Shown here piece by piece: positions 57,532 through 64,000 of a stretch of 64,000 nucleotides of DNA. Source of the DNA: Octadecabacter antarcticus 307 (lineage in GTDB: Bacteria; Pseudomonadota; Alphaproteobacteria; Rhodobacterales; Rhodobacteraceae); assembly GCF_000155675.2 (NCBI RefSeq), contig NC_020911.1, positions 1,602,501 through 1,666,500 of the forward strand, in the 5' to 3' direction. Positions within the stretch are counted from its first letter, which is position 1, and each line of letters starts with the position of its first letter. Made by a program: the position numbers and the translations under genes. The notes under the pieces are model-generated. The model saw only the letters and a list, made by a program, of their open reading frames with translations. It was not told where the DNA came from and ran no database searches.

Positions 57532-60416
57532 AAGATTTTATCATCCCAACCCGCTCGGACATGGATATGGGTACGCCCCGTTCCAAGTCAACAGACATGG
57601 TCACGTTGACGATTGATGGTTTTGACGTGACGGTGCCGGAAGGCACATCCGTCATGCGAGCCTCCGCTGAGGCAGGCATCGCGGTTCCAAAACTTTGCGC
57701 CACCGACAGTGTTGAGGCGTTCGGGTCGTGCCGTTTGTGTGTGGTCGAAATCGAAGGTCGCCGTGGCACGCCGGCGTCCTGTACCACGCCTGTTAGCGCG
57801 GGAATGGTGGTAAAAACCCAGTCCCCCAAGGTCAAAAAGATCCGTAAAGGCGTGATGGAATTGTACATTTCAGATCATCCACTGGATTGTCTGACCTGTG
57901 CCGCAAATGGCGATTGTGAATTGCAAGACATGGCTGGAATGGTCGGTTTGCGCGACGTCCGCTACGAGGCGGTTGCCAACCACTTTGAGGCGCGTGACAG
58001 CTCGGGTGATATCAACAGCCAGTTTATCCCCAAAGACGATTCCAACCCGTATTTCACCTATGATCCGGCCAAATGCATCGTCTGTTCGCGTTGCGTGCGC
58101 GCCTGCGAAGAGGTGCAGGGCACGTTCGCACTGACCATCGAAGGCATGGGGTTCAATTCTCGCGTGTCCGCTGGTGCTGGCGGTGACGATTTTATGTCAT
58201 CTGATTGCGTATCCTGTGGTGCCTGCGTGCAGGCCTGCCCGACGGCGACGTTACAAGAAAAATCTGTGATCGAAATGGGCACGCCCGAACGCTCTGTTGT
58301 GACGACCTGCGCGTATTGCGGCGTTGGTTGTTCGTTCAAAGCGGAACTGAACGGTGACGAACTGGTGCGCATGACGCCATATAAACATGGCGAAGCCAAT
58401 CGTGGGCATTCCTGCGTCAAGGGACGTTTCGCATGGGGCTACGCCAACCATTCAGACCGTATTTTGAATCCAATGATTCGCGACAAGATCACCGATCCGT
58501 GGCGCGAAGTCAGCTGGGACGAAGCGATCGGTTTCAGCGCGACCAAGCTGCGCGATTTGCAGGCCAAGCACGGCGTCAAATCTATCGGTGGCATCACGTC
58601 CAGCCGTTGCACGAACGAGGAAACGTACCTTGTTCAGAAAATGATCCGATCAACCTTTGGCAACAACAACACCGACACTTGTGCGCGGGTTTGTCATTCG
58701 CCAACTGGTTATGGGCTGAAGACAACGTTTGGCACATCCGCTGGCACGCAAAACTTTGATTCCGTCGAGGAAACTGACGTAATTATTCTGATCGGTTCCA
58801 ACCCGACCGATGGCCATCCGGTGTTCGCAAGCCGTATGAAAAAGCGGATGCGCCAAGGCGCCAAGCTGATCGTAATAGACCCGCGTCGTACCGACATTGT
58901 GCGCTCTGCCCACATCGAAGCATCCCATCACTTGCCGCTGCTTCCGGGGACGAACGTGGCCGTGTTGTCATCGATTGCGCATGTCATCGTCACCGAGGGC
59001 CTGATGGATGAGGATTTCATCCGTACCCGTTGCGACTGGGATGAATTTGCGCATTACGCAGAATTTATCTCCGATCCGCGCCATTCCCCAGAAGCGACCG
59101 CAATGCTGACAGGCGTCGATGCAAATGAACTCCGTGCGGCGGCCATTTTGTTCGCCACCGGCGGCAACGGGTCGATCTATTACGGCCTTGGCGTGACTGA
59201 ACATTCGCAAGGGTCCACAACCGTCATGGCCATCGCCAACCTCGCGATGATGACGGGCAACTTGGGTAAAAACGGCGTTGGTGTTAACCCGCTGCGTGGC
59301 CAAAATAACGTGCAGGGAGCCTGCGATATGGGGTCATTCCCCCACGAATTGCCGGGCTATCGCCACGTATCCGACGACGCGACCCGCGAAGTGTTCGAAA
59401 AAATCTGGGGCACCACGATTGACCCCGAACCCGGCCTGCGCATTCCCAATATGTTGGACGCTGCCGTCGATGGTACGTTCAAAGGCATCTACATTCAGGG
59501 CGAAGACATTCTGCAATCAGACCCGGACACAAAACACGTTCAAGCGGGTCTTGCGGCGATGGAATGTGTCATCGTTCACGACCTGTTTTTGAACGAAACG
59601 GCGAACTATGCGCACGTCTTCTTACCTGGCTCCACGTTCTTGGAAAAAGACGGCACATTCACCAATGCCGAACGCCGCATCAACCGCGTGCGCAAGGTCA
59701 TGGCCCCGAAAAACGGCTATGGCGACTGGGAAGTCACGATGTTGCTGGCCAACGCCATGGACAGTGGCTGGACCTACACGCACCCCGCCCAGATCATGGA
59801 CGAAATCGCAGCGACGACACCAAGTTTCGCTGGCGTAAACTATGAAATGCTAGAAACTCGAGGATCAGTTCAGTGGCCTTGCAACGAGAAATTTCCGAAC
59901 GGTGCGCCGATCATGCACGTTGACGGGTTCGCGCGTGGCAAAGGCCAGTTCATCATCACCGAATACGTTGCAACGGATGAAAAAACCGGCCCGCGTTTCC
60001 CGCTGTTGCTGACCACGGGGCGTATTCTGTCGCAATACAACGTTGGCGCGCAGACGCGGCGCACAGAAAACAGCGTTTGGCACGAGGAAGACCTTCTTGA
60101 AATCCACCCGCATGACGCCGAGGTACGCGGCATTCGCGACGGTCAATATGTGCGCCTGGCGTCGCGTGCAGGTGAAACTCAGCTTAAGGCGCAGATCACA
60201 GATCGTGTGTCCACTGGGGTTGTCTACACGACCTTCCACCATCCTGACACGCAGGCCAACGTCATCACCACCGATTATTCGGACTGGGCGACGAACTGCC
60301 CTGAATACAAAGTGACTGCAGTGCAGGTCGCGCTTTCCAACGGCCCGTCGGATTGGCAGGAAGATTACAACGCACAGGCTGCCAATTCGCGGCGCATTCT
60401 TCCGGCCGCTGAATGA
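57528..60416 (+). CDS. fdsA: NAD-dependent formate dehydrogenase alpha (molybdenum) subunit
   Basis: 962 residues from ATG 57528. N-terminal [2Fe-2S] domain (KLCATDSVEAFGSCRLCVVE), His/Cys cluster HPLDCLTCAANGDCELQ, two [4Fe-4S] sites (CIVCSRCVRACEEVQG, CVSCGACVQACPT), then the cluster CAYCGVGCSFKAE and the bis-MGD domain. The metal ligand is cysteine (TCARVCHSPTGYG), not selenocysteine, and His follows as expected. It oxidises formate to CO2. It overlaps fdhD by four bases. Confidence 0.96.
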   Translation: MKDFIIPTRSDMDMGTPRSKSTDMVTLTIDGFDVTVPEGTSVMRASAEAGIAVPKLCATDSVEAFGSCRLCVVEIEGRRGTPASCTTPVSAGMVVKTQSPKVKKIRKGVMELYISDHPLDCLTCAANGDCELQDMAGMVGLRDVRYEAVANHFEARDSSGDINSQFIPKDDSNPYFTYDPAKCIVCSRCVRACEEVQGTFALTIEGMGFNSRVSAGAGGDDFMSSDCVSCGACVQACPTATLQEKSVIEMGTPERSVVTTCAYCGVGCSFKAELNGDELVRMTPYKHGEANRGHSCVKGRFAWGYANHSDRILNPMIRDKITDPWREVSWDEAIGFSATKLRDLQAKHGVKSIGGITSSRCTNEETYLVQKMIRSTFGNNNTDTCARVCHSPTGYGLKTTFGTSAGTQNFDSVEETDVIILIGSNPTDGHPVFASRMKKRMRQGAKLIVIDPRRTDIVRSAHIEASHHLPLLPGTNVAVLSSIAHVIVTEGLMDEDFIRTRCDWDEFAHYAEFISDPRHSPEATAMLTGVDANELRAAAILFATGGNGSIYYGLGVTEHSQGSTTVMAIANLAMMTGNLGKNGVGVNPLRGQNNVQGACDMGSFPHELPGYRHVSDDATREVFEKIWGTTIDPEPGLRIPNMLDAAVDGTFKGIYIQGEDILQSDPDTKHVQAGLAAMECVIVHDLFLNETANYAHVFLPGSTFLEKDGTFTNAERRINRVRKVMAPKNGYGDWEVTMLLANAMDSGWTYTHPAQIMDEIAATTPSFAGVNYEMLETRGSVQWPCNEKFPNGAPIMHVDGFARGKGQFIITEYVATDEKTGPRFPLLLTTGRILSQYNVGAQTRRTENSVWHEEDLLEIHPHDAEVRGIRDGQYVRLASRAGETQLKAQITDRVSTGVVYTTFHHPDTQANVITTDYSDWATNCPEYKVTAVQVALSNGPSDWQEDYNAQAANSRRILPAAE

Positions 60417-61219
60417 CAGGTGCGCGCTCCATTAATGCTCATGTCGTGAGCAATGGCCGCGCTATTACGGCCACCCGGGCGCTGCCCGAAGAAGTGCCGG
60501 TGGCGCTTGTGTACAACGGCACAACGCAAGCAGTGATGATGGCCACGCCGAGTGATCTCGAAGACTTTGGGCGTGGGTTCACGCGTACTGAAGGTTGGGG
60601 CGAAATCGACAGTGTCGAAGTCGTTGCGCACCCTAACGGCTTTGAGCTACAGATGTGGCTGCCCGAAACGCAAGCGGAAACACTGAGCCTGCGCCGCCGC
60701 GCCATGGCGGGTCCGGTGGGCTGTGGGTTGTGCGGCATCGACAGCTTGGATCAAGCGGTACGCGCTGTGGCGCCGGTGACGTCCGATCTGGCACTTTCAC
60801 CCAGCGACGTGGCGCGCGCCATGCGCGATCTGCGGGCAGGGCAAACGCTGCATGACAAAACACGCGCGGTCCATGGCGCTGGATTTTTTGTTCCAAATCG
60901 TGGTCTTATGACGGTTCGCGAAGACGTGGGTCGCCACAATGCCCTTGATAAACTTATCGGCGCGACCCCTGACTGCTCACATGGTGCGCTCGTTTTGACG
61001 TCACGCGTCTCGGTCGACATGGTGCAGAAATCTGCCATGGTGGGCGCATCTGTGGTCCTCGCCGTGTCCGCCCCCACAACCCTTGCTGTCGCAACTGCGC
61101 AAGCGGCCAACATCACGCTCGTGGCCCTCGCTTGCGACGACACGTTTGAAATTTTCACCCATTTCCACCGCATCCATCTGCCCCCCTTCCAAACCAAAGA
61201 GGCCTCCGATGTCGCCTGA
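60413..61219 (+). CDS. fdhD: Formate dehydrogenase accessory sulfurtransferase FdhD
   Basis: 268 residues. FdhD brings sulfur from a cysteine desulfurase to the molybdenum cofactor of formate dehydrogenase. Active-site cysteines in MAGPVGCGLCGIDSLDQAVR, and conserved VREDVGRHNALDKLIGA and TSRVSVDMVQKSAMVGA. Within the fds operon this gene is also called fdsC. It overlaps fdsD by eleven bases. Confidence 0.95.
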   Translation: MTGARSINAHVVSNGRAITATRALPEEVPVALVYNGTTQAVMMATPSDLEDFGRGFTRTEGWGEIDSVEVVAHPNGFELQMWLPETQAETLSLRRRAMAGPVGCGLCGIDSLDQAVRAVAPVTSDLALSPSDVARAMRDLRAGQTLHDKTRAVHGAGFFVPNRGLMTVREDVGRHNALDKLIGATPDCSHGALVLTSRVSVDMVQKSAMVGASVVLAVSAPTTLAVATAQAANITLVALACDDTFEIFTHFHRIHLPPFQTKEASDVA

Positions 61220-61427
61220 CAAAATCAACCGGATGATCAATCAAATCGCGACCTTCTTTGAAAGCCAACCCGACGCCGACAAAGCGGGCCGCGTCGCCGA
61301 TCACCTAAAAGAATTCTGGGAACCACGCATGCTCGACTTCCTTGCAACCCATATCAAAAATGGTGGCGATGGCCTCAGCCCGCTCGCGCTCGAAGGCTCC
61401 AAACGCGTGCTAGGTCGATCCGCTTAA
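61209..61427 (+). CDS. fdsD: Formate dehydrogenase delta subunit
   Basis: 72 residues from ATG 61209 (MSPDKINRMINQIATFFESQ, then KEFWEPRMLDFLATHI). FdsD is a small helical subunit of the fdsGBACD complex, needed for full activity, with no cofactor. The length and the WxPRM motif fit. Last gene of the operon. Confidence 0.92.
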   Translation: MSPDKINRMINQIATFFESQPDADKAGRVADHLKEFWEPRMLDFLATHIKNGGDGLSPLALEGSKRVLGRSA

Positions 61428-61495
61428 GTTTGTCTTTGTCTCGAATATACCCTGGGGGGTGAATTGGCGCAGACAAGAGGGGGCAATGCCCCCTG
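61428..61495 (-). repeat. Copy of the dispersed intergenic repeat with GC hairpin
   Basis: On the minus strand CCCCCCAGGGTATATTCGAG then ACAAAGACAAAC; on the + strand it is followed by GGGGGCAATGCCCCC, a hairpin. Same two-part structure as 31255-31316. It may act as a terminator for the fds operon. Confidence 0.5.
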
Positions 61496-61554
61496 CGCCC
61501 CGCCCACCGCAGGTGCCCCACCAAAAGTGCGCGCAGGTCACGATCATCCCACCT

Positions 61555-64000
61555 TCAATGAAAATCCCGACTTTTTGGAATAATCCGCACGTCTCGCGGA
61601 TGCCGCCCTGACGAGGCTGGCAGGGGGTGTGCCACACGATTGGCATGCGCCACTGTTGTTGCCATGCCTTCGGGTGAAAGGCGCAACAACGCGTCGGATC
61701 GATCCTCCAAAGTTTCAGCCACCACGTGAATGACGTCCACATCGCGCTGCACATACCCATGGATGACCAGCAATCGTGATTGCATGACCACGCGGCGAAA
61801 CTGTTGCATCACCGATGGCCAGACGACCAAATTAGCGACGCCAAATTCATCCTCAATCGTGATGAAACACACGCCCTTGGCCGAGCCGGGGCGCTGGCGG
61901 ATCAACACCAGCCCCGCCATAGATATCTTCTGCCACGCACGACTGGTCTTCAGTTGCGTGCAGTCGGTGTAACCCTGTGTTGCCAGTGACCTGCGTAAAA
62001 ACGCCATTGGGTGCTTTTTCAGGCTCAGCCGCAATGTCTGATAGTCTGCGACTACCTGTTCACATACGGGCATCGCGGGCAGGGCGACGGGGGCTTCCTT
62101 GCCTTCATCCCGCGTGCCTTGAAACAGCGGCAAATCGGGCGCATCGCGTAGTGCCGATGCATCCCACAGTGCTTGGCGGCGATCCAGAAACATCGACCGC
62201 AACGCATCGGCCTGTGCAAGTCGGCGCACATGCGGTGCTGTCAGGCTTGCGCGGTCTTGCAGCGCCTTTAAATCGCGAAACGGCGCGTCGCGCGCGTTTA
62301 CCAAACGCGTTGCAGCATCGATCTGGAATCCGGTGATTTGACGTAGGCCCAATCGCAGCGCAAACCCGTCTTGTGATGGTTCAAGCGTGCTGTCCCAATG
62401 GGAATAATTCACATCTGGCGGGCGAATTTCGACGCCGTGATCCTTGGCATCTCGCACCAGTTGTGCGGGCGCATAAAACCCCATGGGTTGCGAATTCAGC
62501 AGCGCTGCGCAGAACGCATCTGGGTAGTGACACTTGAGCCAGCTTGACACGTAAACCAATTGCGCAAAGCTCGCCGCGTGGCTTTCTGGGAAGCCATATT
62601 CGCCAAAGCCCTTGATTTGATCAAAACAGCGCTGTGCGAAATCTTCGTCGTAGCCGCGCCGCACCATGCGCCCGACCATCTTGTCTTGCAGCAGTTCAAT
62701 CGTACCGCGCGAGCGGAATGTTGCCATCGCCTTGCGCAGTTCATTGGCCTCGGCAGGGGAAAATTCCGCCGCCTCAATCGCGACCTTCATCGCCTGTTCT
62801 TGAAAGATAGGGACGCCCAGCGTGCGCCCCAAGATGTTTTTCAACTCCGCTGGATCATGGGGCGGGCCGGGGGACGAATATGTGATGACTTCCTCGCCGT
62901 TGCGACGCCGCAAATACGGGTGCACCATGTCGCCTTGAATAGGACCAGGGCGCACGATCGCAACCTCGATCACCAGATCATAAAACGTGCGTGGCCGCAG
63001 GCGCGGCAGCATGTTGATCTGGGCGCGGCTTTCCACCTGAAATACCCCGATACTGTCGCCTTTGCACAACATTCCATAGACGCGAGGGTCTTCTTGCGGG
63101 ACAGTCGCAAGGGTGAATTTCGTTCCATAATGTGCGGATATAAAATCAAAAGACTTTCTGATGCAGGTCAGCATCCCCAGCGCCAGTATATCCACTTTCA
63201 AAATACCAAGCGCGTCGATGTCATCTTTATCCCATTCAATAAACGTACGCTCCGGCATCGCGCCATTGCCAATCGGCACCGTTTCAGTGAGTGCGCGTTC
63301 CGTCAGGATAAACCCGCCCACGTGTTGTCCCAAATGGCGTGGCATGCCGATCAATTGCCCCGCCAATAAAACAGTGCGCCGCAGCACTGGATCGCTCATA
63401 TCCAAACCCGCTTCGCGCGCGTGCTCGCCGTCCACATCCCTACCCCATGACCCCCAGATTGTTTTGGCCATGGCGCCTGTGACGTCCTCGGATAGCCCCA
63501 TGGATTTGCCGACCTCGCGGATCGCTGAACGCGGACGATAATGGATCACCGTGGCGCACAGGCCGGCCCGCTCGCGGCCGTATTTGGTGTAGATATGCTG
63601 AATGACTTCTTCGCGCCGCTCATGCTCGAAATCGACATCAATGTCGGGCGGTTCGCGGCGTTCCTCACTGATAAACCGCTCAAACAGCAGGCTGTGCTGC
63701 GTCGGGTCCACAGCCGTGATCCCCAAAACATAACAGACCGCGGAATTGGCGGCTGATCCACGCCCTTGGCATAGAATTTCCGGCTGTGCGACGTTGCGTG
63801 CAAAGTCGATAATATCGTGAATGGTCAAGAAATACCGCGCGATATCAAGCTTTTCAATCATCGCCAGCTCTTTGCGCAGCACCGCTTTAATGGCATCGGC
63901 TACCCCGTCTGGATACCGCCATGCGGCGCCCTTCCATATCAACTTCTCCAGATACTCTTGTGGCGTCATATCCTGCGGGATCACTTCGCTTGGGTATTCA
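61555..64000 (-). CDS. dnaE2: Error-prone DNA polymerase (DnaE2/ImuC), 3' part, cut by window edge
   Basis: About 815 codons are visible; the gene runs off the right edge, and the GTG at 63984 is internal (EYPSEVIPQDMTPQEYLEKL continues to the edge). The C-family polymerase core is seen with the catalytic Asp motif PPDIDVDFEHERREEVI, FQEQAMKVAIEAAEFSPAEA, and PESHAASFAQLVYVSSWLK. The C-terminal OB-fold region follows (LVLIRQRPGSAKGVCFITIE). The N-terminal PHP domain is outside. Mutagenic translesion synthesis in the SOS response; partners ImuA/ImuB would lie beyond the edge. Confidence 0.94.
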   Translation of the reverse strand, partial: EYPSEVIPQDMTPQEYLEKLIWKGAAWRYPDGVADAIKAVLRKELAMIEKLDIARYFLTIHDIIDFARNVAQPEILCQGRGSAANSAVCYVLGITAVDPTQHSLLFERFISEERREPPDIDVDFEHERREEVIQHIYTKYGRERAGLCATVIHYRPRSAIREVGKSMGLSEDVTGAMAKTIWGSWGRDVDGEHAREAGLDMSDPVLRRTVLLAGQLIGMPRHLGQHVGGFILTERALTETVPIGNGAMPERTFIEWDKDDIDALGILKVDILALGMLTCIRKSFDFISAHYGTKFTLATVPQEDPRVYGMLCKGDSIGVFQVESRAQINMLPRLRPRTFYDLVIEVAIVRPGPIQGDMVHPYLRRRNGEEVITYSSPGPPHDPAELKNILGRTLGVPIFQEQAMKVAIEAAEFSPAEANELRKAMATFRSRGTIELLQDKMVGRMVRRGYDEDFAQRCFDQIKGFGEYGFPESHAASFAQLVYVSSWLKCHYPDAFCAALLNSQPMGFYAPAQLVRDAKDHGVEIRPPDVNYSHWDSTLEPSQDGFALRLGLRQITGFQIDAATRLVNARDAPFRDLKALQDRASLTAPHVRRLAQADALRSMFLDRRQALWDASALRDAPDLPLFQGTRDEGKEAPVALPAMPVCEQVVADYQTLRLSLKKHPMAFLRRSLATQGYTDCTQLKTSRAWQKISMAGLVLIRQRPGSAKGVCFITIEDEFGVANLVVWPSVMQQFRRVVMQSRLLVIHGYVQRDVDVIHVVAETLEDRSDALLRLSPEGMATTVAHANRVAHPLPASSGRHPRDVRIIPKSRDFH

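Noticed and set aside
57528..60416. Selenocysteine in the formate dehydrogenase
   Set aside because: The metal-ligand position is a cysteine codon (ARVCHSPT) and no in-frame TGA occurs in the gene.

Overview
The window reads as chromosome from a marine alphaproteobacterium of the Roseobacter group (Rhodobacteraceae). The basis is the set of proteins (DUF6524 and DUF2842 proteins, HflKC with a DUF2065 protein, cobS/cobT divergent pair, FrcBCA-type sugar ABC system, FdsGBACD formate dehydrogenase, DnaE2) and the alphaproteobacterial style of the intergenic DNA. The high density of insertion sequences and of freshly broken genes would suit an IS-rich polar genus such as Octadecabacter, but that genus assignment is inference.

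Layout. 1-33 kb is mostly ordinary core genome: secG (cut by the left edge), purA, thiamine pyrophosphokinase, two EamA exporters, sdaA, rpiA, gor, hflK-hflC, a Do-type protease, ferredoxin, cobS/cobT, a KefC-like antiporter, a very large proline-rich envelope protein, a SIMPL protein, metY and a glycosyltransferase-like protein. Two genes there are broken (a GNAT acetyltransferase with one stop codon, a glutathione S-transferase with two compensating frameshifts). 33.2-40.4 kb is an insertion-sequence graveyard: a decayed Hint-domain gene, an IS6 fragment, an IS481 element, a complete IS5 element, a second IS5-type fragment, and an IS1182 transposase gene split by a complete IS3 element with a 3-bp target duplication. 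40.4-44.8 kb is a ROK regulator divergent from a frcBCA fructose-type ABC transporter. 44.8-54.5 kb carries a GMC oxidoreductase/aldehyde dehydrogenase pair and several decaying genes (TetR regulator, rimK, and a chimera of an MlaE-type permease with an acyl-CoA ligase). 54.5-61.4 kb is a LysR-fdsGBA-fdhD-fdsD formate dehydrogenase operon. The right edge holds most of dnaE2.

Main observation. Inside the transposase genes of the 35-40 kb region I find nine copies (plus a possible fragment) of an unnamed 37-43 nt hairpin element. Each starts with CCCTCTC and ends with a version of CTGCCGGGCARTG; between these lies a stem-loop whose arms differ from copy to copy but mostly stay complementary. 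They occur in both orientations, in five different IS elements of four or more families, always within transposase coding sequence. Taking each copy out (exactly, or within one base) rejoins the expected transposase reading frame in eight of nine cases. In the IS5 and IS3 elements the hairpin is the only visible lesion. The right flank is RAY in seven of nine and the left flank is C in eight of nine. This looks like a tiny mobile or excisable palindromic element that targets transposase genes, or a bypassed/processed insert; I do not recognise it as a described family.
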